10,290 nt of DNA from Egaibacter sp046050465 (lineage in GTDB: Bacteria; Pseudomonadota; Gammaproteobacteria; Burkholderiales; Burkholderiaceae_C). Below are positions 1 through 6,678 of the stretch, piece by piece (within the stretch, counting starts at the first letter, position 1; each line of letters begins with the position of its first letter). Where the stretch lies: positions 1 through 10,290 of the forward strand of contig JBJOPS010000048.1 of NCBI GenBank assembly GCA_046050465.1, read 5' to 3'. The notes under the pieces were generated by a model. It was given only the letters and a program-made list of their open reading frames with translations, did no database searches and was not told the DNA's origin. The translations under genes and the position numbers were made by a program.

Positions 1-1
1 G

Positions 2-337
2 GTTCCCGAACGTTGCGGCATTGCTGGAGTCGATGCCGACATGAAAGTTGTGAGCTTTGTCGAGAAACCATCCAACCCTGTTGACAACTTTGCCAATGCC
101 GGTATTTACGTAGTTCAAGCGGAGGCCTATCGCGAAATGGCCGATATGGCTGCGTTTGACATTGGAACAGACCTTTTGCCCCGCTTTGTTGGCCGGATGC
201 GTGGATGGGACTGGCCCGGGTATCACAGGGACATCGGGACGCACGAAAGCCTCGCGCTGGCCGAGCAAGATGTTGCTGCAGGCTGCCTTGCGCCTGGTTA
301 CCGCCGTACGGTGAACTGGGTCCGACCGACATGCTAA
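2..337 (+). CDS. hddC: Sugar-phosphate nucleotidyltransferase, C-terminal part (HddC-like, partial at window edge)
   Basis: This is the last 111 codons of a nucleotidyltransferase whose 5' end lies outside the window; the frame is open from base 2. The protein probably transfers a nucleotide (GMP in HddC) onto heptose 1-phosphate to give the activated sugar. Visible family features are the central strand leading to FVEKP, then NAGIYVV about 20 residues later, then GRMRGW and the DIGTHESL motif near the end. These are typical of the GDP-mannose pyrophosphorylase/RmlA-like fold, and HddC proteins are usually about 230 residues, so roughly half is present. The heptose assignment rests mainly on the gmhB- and gmhA-like genes that follow; a mannose or glucose nucleotidyltransferase is possible from this half alone. 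The stop codon overlaps the next gene by 7 bases, which suggests translational coupling. Confidence 0.8.
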   Translation, partial: VPERCGIAGVDADMKVVSFVEKPSNPVDNFANAGIYVVQAEAYREMADMAAFDIGTDLLPRFVGRMRGWDWPGYHRDIGTHESLALAEQDVAAGCLAPGYRRTVNWVRPTC

Positions 338-918
338 GACCGGCAGTTTTCCTGGACAGGGATGGCACAATCATTCAGAACGTTCACTATTTGGCAGACC
401 CCGCCTTGGTTGAACTTATCCCCGGAGCTGCCGAGGGAATACGTCTATTACGAGATGCGGGGTATGCATGTGTTGTCGTGTCAAATCAGTCCGCTGTTGG
501 CCGGGGCCTTTTGTCCCTTGACACACTCGAGCTGATTCATCAGGAGATGTGCCGGCAACTCGCTAGATTGGGGGCTGAGATTGACGGTTGGTATTTCTGC
601 CCAGTTGCGCCGACATCCATTGACCGAACTAGCATTGATCATCCTGATCGCAAACCGGCTCCTGGCATGCTGCTTGCTGCTTCGCGAGAACTAGGCTTGG
701 ACCTGTCGCGATCCTGGATGATTGGCGACATGATCAGCGATCTGCTCGCCGGGAAAAATGCCGGGTGTGTGGGCAATATTCTTGTGCGCACCGGTCACGG
801 TCAACAACAAGGAGACGTTGCTTCGTTGGCAAGCCATGTGGCGGAGGATCTTCTGGACGCAGCCCGGCAGGTAGTTGTGCGCACCCGTTCCACGGATGTC
901 CAGAACCAGCCAATTTGA
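331..918 (+). CDS. gmhB: HAD-IIIA phosphatase, D-glycero-D-manno-heptose 1,7-bisphosphate 7-phosphatase-like
   Basis: This 195-residue cytoplasmic HAD phosphatase is expected to remove the 7-phosphate from D-glycero-D-manno-heptose 1,7-bisphosphate, leaving the 1-phosphate for nucleotidyl transfer. It shows the nucleophile motif DRDGT (D9, D11), motif II SNQS at 51-54, the basic motif RKPAPGM at 107-113 and motif IV with D133 and D137 in IGDMISDLLAGKNAG. Its length fits GmhB. The start at 331 gives a normal HAD N-terminus and overlaps the stop of the preceding gene; no strong ribosome binding site is seen, so coupling is likely. The zinc loop is unusual: GmhB normally has CPH followed by CxC just before RKP, but here the loop runs from C90-P-V to H104-P-D, so most ligands are absent. 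A related HAD phosphatase with another phosphosugar substrate cannot be excluded. Confidence 0.85.
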   Translation: MLRPAVFLDRDGTIIQNVHYLADPALVELIPGAAEGIRLLRDAGYACVVVSNQSAVGRGLLSLDTLELIHQEMCRQLARLGAEIDGWYFCPVAPTSIDRTSIDHPDRKPAPGMLLAASRELGLDLSRSWMIGDMISDLLAGKNAGCVGNILVRTGHGQQQGDVASLASHVAEDLLDAARQVVVRTRSTDVQNQPI

Positions 919-944
919 ATACATATTTTTTGGAGTGACTTGAA

Positions 945-1931
945 ATGAGAATTTTGGTAACCGGTGGCGCTGGCTTTGTAGGAAGTGCCTGCTTGAGACA
1001 TCTGCTGGCGCATGGCTATGAGGCATTGGCCTACGATAACCTGGCACAAGGCCATCCCGAAGCGGTACCCGCTGGCCGTCTTGTGATTGGCGATATTGCA
1101 GACACCCAGATGCTGACAAAAACCCTGCGGGACTTTAAGGCTGATGCCGTCATGCACTTTGCTGCGGCCACCTATGTCGGCGAGTCGGTTTCAAACCCGG
1201 AGTACCACTACCGGAACAACATTGGCGGTACCCTGTCCCTCCTCGGTGCTATGCGGGAGGCTGGAGTGAAGCGAATGCTCTTTTCCAGCACTTGTGCCAC
1301 ATACGGGATGAACCCGAAAGTTCCGATGGGGGAAGACTCTGCGCAGGAACCATTCAGTCCCTATGCCCGAACCAAACTGGCAGTTGAATGGATGATTCGT
1401 GACTTTGCCCATGCCTATGGCATGGGTTTCACCCTCCTGCGTTATTTCAACGCTGCAGGCGCAGACGCAGACGGTCAGTTTGGAGAAGACCATCGACCTG
1501 AAAACCACCTCATTCCGCTTGTTCTGCAGGTTGCTCTGGGTCAGAAGTCGCATATTGACGTGTTTGGCACCGATTACCCTACGCCAGACGGAACATGCCT
1601 GCGGGACTACGTGCACACTGAAGACCTTGCCCAGGCACATCGCCTGGCAATTCAGGCCACAACCGAATCCACTGCGAATGTCTTCAACATTGGCACGGGA
1701 ACCGGTAATTCTGTTTTCGAGATCATTGCGGCTTGCGAGGCGGTTACGGGGATCAAAATCGCTCGGAAAATTTCTCCTCGTCGGCCCGGAGACCCGCCTG
1801 CCTTGGTTGCTTCTCCCCGCAAATTGATCGAAGAACTTTCCTGGAAACCCCGATACACTGATATCAAAGACATCATTGCCACGGCTTGGTCCTGGCACAA
1901 AAGCCACCCGAATGGCTACTCAGCCAAGTAG
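945..1931 (+). CDS. galE: NAD-dependent nucleotide-sugar 4-epimerase, UDP-glucose 4-epimerase-like
   Basis: This 328-residue extended short-chain dehydrogenase matches GalE over its whole length. It likely interconverts UDP-glucose and UDP-galactose (or the N-acetyl forms) for polysaccharide assembly. The Rossmann NAD site is GGAGFVG at 7-13 with D31 at the end of strand 2; HFAA is at 71-74, SSTCATYG at 114-121, the catalytic pair Y140 and K144 in SPYARTK, the substrate loop NHLIP at 187-191, and TPDGTCLRDY at 213-222. The residue that lines up with E. coli Tyr299, a gate for N-acetylated substrates, appears to be Leu in GDPPALVAS, so substrate size is uncertain. A good GGAG ribosome binding site (932-935) lies 9 bases before ATG 945. 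It sits between two heptose-pathway genes, so action on a nucleotide-linked heptose is also conceivable. Confidence 0.9.
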   Translation: MRILVTGGAGFVGSACLRHLLAHGYEALAYDNLAQGHPEAVPAGRLVIGDIADTQMLTKTLRDFKADAVMHFAAATYVGESVSNPEYHYRNNIGGTLSLLGAMREAGVKRMLFSSTCATYGMNPKVPMGEDSAQEPFSPYARTKLAVEWMIRDFAHAYGMGFTLLRYFNAAGADADGQFGEDHRPENHLIPLVLQVALGQKSHIDVFGTDYPTPDGTCLRDYVHTEDLAQAHRLAIQATTESTANVFNIGTGTGNSVFEIIAACEAVTGIKIARKISPRRPGDPPALVASPRKLIEELSWKPRYTDIKDIIATAWSWHKSHPNGYSAK

Positions 1932-1978
1932 ATCATCGTTTCTCACATTTTTTACTATTGAATTGCAGGACTCTAATC

Positions 1979-2581
1979 ATGACAACTACCACCACCTTCA
2001 GCGGAGCAGCCGGGCATTACCTGAAACGGTTACAAACCGTCATTGACACCCGTGTCGATAATGAAGAAATTGATCGCGGTATTGGCGTGATCGAGCAGGC
2101 CTGGAAGCAGGGCCGTCAAATCATCACCTTGGGCAATGGCGGCAGTTCCATGACAGCTCTGCACTTCATTACCGACTGGAACAAGAGCATATTCATGAGC
2201 ACGGGTGTGCCATTTCGCGGGCGCACGTTAGTGGATAACATGGGGCTGCTTATGGCATATGGAAACGACACATCGTTTCAAGACATTTTTATTGAGCAGT
2301 TGAAAAACATCCTGCAGCCCGACGATCTGGTCATTGCCATATCTGGTAGCGGCAACTCCGAAAACGTCATTCGTGCCGTGGACTACGCCAATGCCAACAA
2401 GGCCGTTACCCTAGGCTTATGTGGTTATGCAGGTGGCAAGCTGAAAGACCGCGCACAACACACTATCTGGGCCCGTGTGGACGACATGCAACTCTGTGAA
2501 GACATACACGCCATATTTGGGCACATCGTCATGCAAAGGTTGTGCGGCTACTCGGCAAACCAGAAGCCCATCGAAGGGTAA
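1979..2581 (+). CDS. gmhA: SIS-domain phosphoheptose isomerase-like protein (sedoheptulose 7-phosphate isomerase)
   Basis: This 200-residue SIS-domain protein resembles GmhA, which converts sedoheptulose 7-phosphate to D-glycero-D-manno-heptose 7-phosphate, the first step toward nucleotide-activated heptose. Visible motifs are GNGGSS at 52-57 and SGSGNS at 122-127 (phosphate binding), GNDTSFQDIF at 95-104, and the C-terminal helix with H177 and H182. Compared with E. coli GmhA from memory, H62 is kept where His61 binds zinc and H182 matches His180, but the Glu65 position is D66 and the Gln172 position is E174. This is a diverged subgroup that keeps acidic or His side chains at the metal and catalytic site. 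ATG 1979 is chosen because AGGA lies 8 bases upstream (1967-1970); the open frame extends upstream into galE without support. It is the last gene of the plus-strand block. Confidence 0.8.
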   Translation: MTTTTTFSGAAGHYLKRLQTVIDTRVDNEEIDRGIGVIEQAWKQGRQIITLGNGGSSMTALHFITDWNKSIFMSTGVPFRGRTLVDNMGLLMAYGNDTSFQDIFIEQLKNILQPDDLVIAISGSGNSENVIRAVDYANANKAVTLGLCGYAGGKLKDRAQHTIWARVDDMQLCEDIHAIFGHIVMQRLCGYSANQKPIEG

Positions 2582-2608
2582 AAAATGTGTCGCAGCTGCT
2601 TAGCTGCG
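2582..2608 (-). terminator. Hairpin terminator of the minus-strand operon in the convergent gap
   Basis: A perfect 7-bp stem (CGCAGCT at 2591-2597 with AGCTGCG at 2602-2608) closes a 4-base loop. Read on the minus strand it is followed by ACACA and then six T residues (A run at 2580-2585 on the plus strand), the layout of an intrinsic terminator with a slightly offset T-tract. The stem overlaps the stop codon of the minus-strand flippase gene. On the plus strand no T-tract follows, so termination of the gmhA side would have to rely on the hairpin alone or on Rho. Confidence 0.6.
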
Positions 2609-2965
2609 GCTCACCACGAAAACTCCGGTACAGATCAGCGCCACTCCGAGTGAGCGCTGCAGCGTCACCTGTTCTCCCATCAGTGCACCCACTAGAGCTG
2701 TCAGCCCGAATCCGAGACCGACAAGTGGGTAGGCCTTGCTGACGTCCCACCGGGACAGAACACTCAGCCACACTACGGCGCCCAAGCCGTACAACGCAAA
2801 TCCACCGAAGACAAATTTGTCTGTCAGTATTGCAAAGAGCGATGCAATTGAGAGAGGTTCGGCCATGGCAGTCTTGACAGCCGCACCCGACATCCCAGCC
2901 TTTAGGGCAAACTGTGCCGCCACCGACAGACCAATGCTGGACAAAGCGACCCAAAAAACGTTCAT
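2600..2965 (-). CDS. ArnE/SMR-like four-helix membrane protein, probable polyprenyl-phosphate-pentose flippase
   Basis: This 121-residue protein has four predicted hydrophobic segments (about 3-25, 39-60, 64-88 and 97-118), the architecture of the small multidrug resistance/EamA half-transporter group. It resembles ArnE: LSVAAQFALKAG in helix 1, a tryptophan-containing helix ending in VLSRWDVSKAYPLVGLGFG, and a final helix after GEQVTLQRSLGVALICTG. ArnE and ArnF flip undecaprenyl-phosphate-aminoarabinose across the inner membrane; here a single gene is present, so a homodimer is likely. Helix 1 lacks the membrane Glu typical of drug-exporting SMR pumps, which argues against a drug pump. Its ATG overlaps the upstream gene's TGA in an ATGA junction, and GGGGG lies 7 bases before the start. 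The neighbours suggest the cargo is a lipid-linked pentose made by the upstream UbiA-family enzyme. Confidence 0.8.
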   Translation of the reverse strand: MNVFWVALSSIGLSVAAQFALKAGMSGAAVKTAMAEPLSIASLFAILTDKFVFGGFALYGLGAVVWLSVLSRWDVSKAYPLVGLGFGLTALVGALMGEQVTLQRSLGVALICTGVFVVSRS

Positions 2966-4428
2966 GATCTAACCCCCAGAAAAAAATGTATCTGCGAGGC
3001 TGCCAGTACAAAGCAAACCGCTAAAAGTCCGCCGACCGCCAGACTTTGCCAGTCTTTTATGGCAAAAACCACTGGGTCATCGTCAATCTCCCCTCTGCAT
3101 GTCTTCAGCCAGACCCGGCTGACCCAATACAGCATGAGCGGCGGAACGAGCCAAAGCCAGATTTTTCCGGGGTATAGCCGGGCAGTTTCCGGATCATTGA
3201 TATACAGGGCCAACACCAGTACCGCCGCCACGCCGGCACTTGCGCCAATGGAAGCTAGAACGGGCAGGTCATTCACAAAATAGCCGCGCCCGGCGGCAGA
3301 CTCTTTTTGCTGACGCAGCGTAATCAGTAGCTCGGAATACCGTTTAACCAGGGCGAGGCTGAGAAATACAAACATCGAGAAGGCGAGCAACCAGAATGAT
3401 GGCACTATCCCAGTTGCGGCTGCGCCGGCAATAATCCGCATGGTGTACAGGGCGGCTAGCAGGATGACATCAACAATAACCTGCCGTTTGAGCCGCAAAG
3501 AATAGGCAAGCGTCATCGCGAAATAGGCCATCAGAACGACCGAAAACACCACCGGCAGAAATGATGCAATAAAAAAAGCCAGTCCCAACAGGCAGGGAAT
3601 CATCGAGACACCCTGCCAAATGGGGATCAGTCCTGAAGCAAATGGACGATTGCGTTTGCGAACGTGCTGTCGGTCAGCCTCCAGATCCAGTAAGTCGTTC
3701 ATGACGTACACGGCCGACGCACACAAACTAAACGCCATGAAGGCCATCAAGGCTTGAGCAACTCCTTCTGTGCCTGACACTTTATGTGCCGCAAGCAGCG
3801 GAACGAAAACTAGCAGGTTTTTGAGCCATTGATGGATACGCAGACCTCGCCATAAAGCAAGCACCCCCGCGCGCGGCACCTCGATCACCTGGGTAACCAC
3901 TGTCACGGCTCGTGCTGCTGCAGCCAAAGACCTGCTGGCTGAAACCACAACCCCAGATCGCGAGGCTTCCCAAACTGGCAGGTCGCTGGTCCCATTGCCG
4001 GCATAGTCAAACATCCTGGGGCCAAACATTTCCGCCAGTCGCCTGGCCTTGTTCCGAGAAGACAGATTGACACTGTTTTCGGTGGCCACAACTTGATCAA
4101 ATATCCCCAGATGGGCTGCCAGGCCGTCCGCCCACGCCCTGGGAGACGCCGTTGCCAGAACAATTTTCCGCCCCTGCGCGCGCGCACTTTGAATCAACTC
4201 CAGAATGCCAGCACAGTAGGGCATGCCTTCCCAGTCGAAACGCACTCGCTCAGCGACACGCTCTTTCAGATACACCTTGCCACGAAAGAGCCACAATGGC
4301 AGGAGCAAGATGGCCCAGGGCGATTGTTTAATCATTGCCAGAACCCCTTCGTGAAGCAGATCCGTCTGCAGCAAAGTACCGTCGCAGTCAATGCACAGGG
4401 CTACGTCAGAGTCATTACCTGGGTTCAT
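2962..4428 (-). CDS. HAD phosphatase-UbiA prenyltransferase fusion, phosphoribosyl-polyprenyl-phosphate synthase-like
   Basis: This 488-residue two-domain enzyme has an N-terminal cytoplasmic HAD domain (about 8-180) with D14xD16GT, T93 in LATASPR, K127 and a motif IV written GNGTSD (N145, D149). The C-terminal UbiA-type membrane domain (about 195-485) has WLKNLLVFVPL, the Mg/diphosphate motif N244-D245-x2-D248-x3-D252, then KRNRPFASG, Y328-x2-R331, KRYSEL at 362-367 and a D449-D451 cluster. These match the mycobacterial decaprenyl-phosphate phosphoribosyltransferase group (Rv3806c type), which joins PRPP to polyprenyl phosphate. I infer that the HAD half removes the 5-phosphate to give polyprenyl-phosphate-ribose. 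ATG 4428 is preferred because AAGGAA lies just upstream; an extension to 4488 would overlap the previous gene by 74 bases. The chosen start overlaps that gene by 14 bases. Confidence 0.85.
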   Translation of the reverse strand: MNPGNDSDVALCIDCDGTLLQTDLLHEGVLAMIKQSPWAILLLPLWLFRGKVYLKERVAERVRFDWEGMPYCAGILELIQSARAQGRKIVLATASPRAWADGLAAHLGIFDQVVATENSVNLSSRNKARRLAEMFGPRMFDYAGNGTSDLPVWEASRSGVVVSASRSLAAAARAVTVVTQVIEVPRAGVLALWRGLRIHQWLKNLLVFVPLLAAHKVSGTEGVAQALMAFMAFSLCASAVYVMNDLLDLEADRQHVRKRNRPFASGLIPIWQGVSMIPCLLGLAFFIASFLPVVFSVVLMAYFAMTLAYSLRLKRQVIVDVILLAALYTMRIIAGAAATGIVPSFWLLAFSMFVFLSLALVKRYSELLITLRQQKESAAGRGYFVNDLPVLASIGASAGVAAVLVLALYINDPETARLYPGKIWLWLVPPLMLYWVSRVWLKTCRGEIDDDPVVFAIKDWQSLAVGGLLAVCFVLAASQIHFFLGVRS

Positions 4429-5653
4429 GTTGGGTTTTCCTTGCCAGCTGTAACAGCTGGTGAATTGTATAAGCCGCAAACGCAGCAATCAGTGGGTCAA
4501 GCGGCAGGTGATATCGGTCCTGACCCACGGTCAGTATCGGCACCATGAAGAAGCATGCTGACACTACCAACAGAGGGTTGAAAATCGTAACCTTCCGGGC
4601 CTTAAGCGCCTGGGCAATCCCCGCCACAGCAAGCAAAGACACTAGCCACCAATAAAGCGTCGAAACCAGTTTTACAGAGGGTATTGCCCCCTCTCCAACC
4701 AGTCTTGCAAGTGCCGGTTGGTTCCAGGCAACGCCAATGGTCTCGCGATCATATGTCAGCAGTATTCGTCGAAGGGCCAGTTTGATGTATTGGCCAGGAT
4801 GATCCCGGATGAAATCCACCGCCAGCTGCTTGAAATGCTGGTCGCGTGCAACCTCATTGGCAAATTTGGTATCTGGTAGCGGCATATATTCGCCTTTGGA
4901 CTGCGGGTTGTTACCCATCCACAAATTGCAGCCAAAGTTGGCAGAGACCAGAACCGGGTGACCAAAATTTGCTTGATTTCGAGCAACCCACGGCGCAAAA
5001 AGCACTGTGGCAGTCAGCGCTGCTACCAGTCCCGAGGTCAGAAACTGGCGAAAGTCCCGCTTCGCCCATAGCTCCAGTACTGGCAGCAATATAAAAAGGG
5101 GTAACGCTGTGGGGCGCACATAAGTTGCCGCGCACAACAATGCTCCCCACAGGCATGCCTTGAGCACCTTGCTGGTCAAGGAAGAACTCCATACGTGCAG
5201 CGTGGCCAATAACAGCAGCATGAACAGGAGTTCACTTGAATAAACCGTAGTGAACTGAATTAGTACTGGCCAAAGCGCTACCAACCATCCTGCGTAAACC
5301 GCTACTTTCCCGCCGAAATACCGAAGACTCAGCAGATAAGACAGATAAACAATGCCTGTTCCAATAAGGATATTGACGAACAGCAATGGAAAACTCGAAT
5401 GACCCAGCATGTAATGCACAAGGGCATAAAAAGCAGAGGCCCCCACCGGCCAGTACACCGTCAACTCACCAGATGGATAAGCGTAACCCGCCCCATTGGC
5501 AATGCTAGTCGCAAAGGTTTTATAGGCCAGGCTGTCGGAGACTGGGTCCACCGAAACAAGTACAGCCCACCCGACACGAGCCGCGATCGCCACCCAGATA
5601 AAAACAGGAATCAAATTCAGAAAGGCTCTTATTGGCGAGGGCATTTGTTGCAT
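4415..5653 (-). CDS. ArnT/PMT_2-like integral membrane glycosyltransferase (GT-C fold)
   Basis: This 412-residue protein has about ten hydrophobic segments and the layout of polyprenyl-phosphate-sugar-dependent glycosyltransferases of the GT39/GT83 kind. The first periplasmic loop carries D36 and D40 followed by SLAYKTFATSIANGAGY, the usual position of the catalytic Asp. E141 in TVYSSELLF matches the conserved acidic residue of a later helix, and GQDRYHLPLDPL near the C-terminus is the family's terminal arginine-tyrosine motif. It should use a lipid-phosphate sugar on the periplasmic side. The acceptor, whether polysaccharide, lipid A or protein, cannot be read from sequence. It is the first gene of the minus-strand operon and overlaps the HAD-UbiA gene by 14 bases. 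The start could be GTG 5656, ATG 5653 or ATG 5644; none has a Shine-Dalgarno sequence. I chose ATG 5653. Confidence 0.85.
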   Translation of the reverse strand: MQQMPSPIRAFLNLIPVFIWVAIAARVGWAVLVSVDPVSDSLAYKTFATSIANGAGYAYPSGELTVYWPVGASAFYALVHYMLGHSSFPLLFVNILIGTGIVYLSYLLSLRYFGGKVAVYAGWLVALWPVLIQFTTVYSSELLFMLLLLATLHVWSSSLTSKVLKACLWGALLCAATYVRPTALPLFILLPVLELWAKRDFRQFLTSGLVAALTATVLFAPWVARNQANFGHPVLVSANFGCNLWMGNNPQSKGEYMPLPDTKFANEVARDQHFKQLAVDFIRDHPGQYIKLALRRILLTYDRETIGVAWNQPALARLVGEGAIPSVKLVSTLYWWLVSLLAVAGIAQALKARKVTIFNPLLVVSACFFMVPILTVGQDRYHLPLDPLIAAFAAYTIHQLLQLARKTQHEPR

Positions 5654-5659
5654 CACACG

Positions 5660-5687
5660 ATTCTATGTTTTCGAATTACCGGGTCAG
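5660..5687 (-). promoter_or_regulatory. Candidate sigma70 promoter for the minus-strand pentose-lipid operon
   Basis: On the minus strand, CTGACC (5687-5682; 4 of 6 matches to TTGACA) is separated by 16 bases from TAGAAT (5665-5660; 5 of 6 to TATAAT). Transcription would start about 7 bases further on, at or next to ATG 5653. That would make the mRNA almost leaderless and would explain why no ribosome binding site is visible. The call rests on motif match and position only. Confidence 0.35.
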
Positions 5688-5725
5688 ACTACGCGCTTTC
5701 GGATTTATGTGACTTATTTCGTTCC

Positions 5726-5750
5726 TCCGGATGTTTTCACATCTCCCGGA
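5726..5750. repeat. Inverted repeat in the divergent intergenic region
   Basis: GATGT and ACATC flank a TTTC loop (5730-5743), and an outer TCCG/CGGA pair extends the stem with a 3-base bulge on one side. It lies between the two divergent transcription units (minus-strand glycosyltransferase and plus-strand VanZ-like gene) and could be a regulator site or a leader hairpin of the VanZ-like gene. There is no T-tract, so it is not a terminator on the plus strand. It may be incidental. Confidence 0.3.
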
Positions 5751-5779
5751 ATGCGCGGGGCTCGGTGTATCCTTTGCAG

Positions 5780-6678
5780 ATGGACTTCAAACGCATTCTG
5801 ACCGGTGCCACCGGGCTTACCCTGCTGGTTTTGGTGCTGGCTTTGCCGTTGCCATCATTCTTTAGCGGGTCTCGCGTGTTTTCGTCCCTTGAAAACGCAT
5901 CGCATGGGCCACTTTTTGCTGCTTTGATCTGCCTTTTACTCTGGGTCTTTGGGCATCTTGCTGCTTGGCTGGTTTCTGCGCTGCTGGCCATGGTTTCAGA
6001 GTATGCGCAGGGCTTCGGGTCGCGGGACCCATCATGGAATGACGTGTATACGGACCTACTGGGTGCCACCGCTGGACTGGCGCTGTGGGTGTTGTTCTCC
6101 AGCAAGCACAAACCACTATCCTCCCCGGTGCGAACTGGCTTATGGATGCTGATAGCTGCCTGCGCGTTGTCCGTTTCGTTGCCTGTGCTGAAGTCTGTGG
6201 AGCAATGGCTGGACCGATCCCGGCAGTACCCGGTGCTCTTCACCGCTCGGTTCTCGGGTGCCCTAAGCATGACTGAATCTATGACCGAAGATGAAGACGT
6301 CCTCATCAGTCAAAGCCCTGACGGTTTGTCAGTTCAGTTGCAATCTGGCCCGATACCAGGCGTGGTAATTAGAGGCTTTGTGCCCGACTGGAGAGGCTAC
6401 AAGAAGCTGGTCATTGACATAGAAAATCCCGACTCACAGCCGCTGGAACTGGAAGTCCATTTGCGCGATCGCGGCAGCACAACCGACAAAACAGACCGCT
6501 TTAACGCCATTCACATACTGGCGCCCCGGCAGCGCACCGCAATGCAATTGGACCTATCATCCATTGAAGCCGCCCCAAAAGCCGATCGCTCAAGCTCGAC
6601 CAGCTGTCCATCATTGCGATCTATCGCGTCAAACCCGGAGCAGACCGTTTTATCGTGTACGCCATTCGCCTGGAATAG
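5780..6678 (+). pseudogene. VanZ-like membrane protein with soluble C-terminal domain, -1 frame change near the 3' end
   Basis: The N-terminal half (about 1-140) is a VanZ-like membrane domain with four hydrophobic segments (about 8-24, 46-70, 92-107, 120-137) and the family signature E74-Y-A-Q followed by D88 and D92 in WNDVYTDLLGATAGL. The second half (about 150 onward) is a soluble beta-rich domain of the kind attached to VanZ in polysaccharide loci, with DWRGYKKL and DRFNAIHILAP. After codon 267 the frame runs into a Ser/Pro-rich tail and stops at 6712. Moving to the -1 frame at the CCCCAAAA tract (6573-6580) restores a natural ending, KLDQLSIIAIYRVKPG to FIVYAIRLE, with a stop at 6676-6678 and a total of 299 residues. 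It may be a mutation, a sequencing error or ribosomal slippage. The function of VanZ-like proteins here is unknown. ATG 5780 is chosen because the upstream extension overlaps the divergent gene. Confidence 0.75.
6574..6580 (+). other. Slippery heptamer C CCA AAA at the VanZ frame break
   Basis: The zero-frame codons are GCC CCA AAA GCC, so the heptamer has the X XXY YYZ form used by -1 frameshift sites. A -1 slip here leads exactly into the frame that encodes the family-like C-terminus. A GATCGC/GCGATC pair (6584-6589 with 6616-6621) follows, but the loop is long and the spacer is only 3 bases, so a stimulatory structure is doubtful. The same run is also a typical place for a one-base deletion. 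Confidence 0.4.

Noticed and set aside
691..1157. Minus-strand open frames opposite gmhB and galE
   Set aside because: They lie antisense to well-supported genes, have no recognisable motifs and show compositions expected of shadow frames.
1408..1426. Perfect 8-bp inverted repeat (CCCATGCC/GGCATGGG) inside galE
   Set aside because: It encodes conserved-looking protein sequence (AHAYGMG) inside the gene and has no T-tract; it is probably incidental to codon choice.
5399..5779. Upstream extension of the VanZ-like reading frame
   Set aside because: This part overlaps the start of the divergent glycosyltransferase gene, has no membrane or domain character, and ATG 5780 gives a natural start directly before the first hydrophobic segment.
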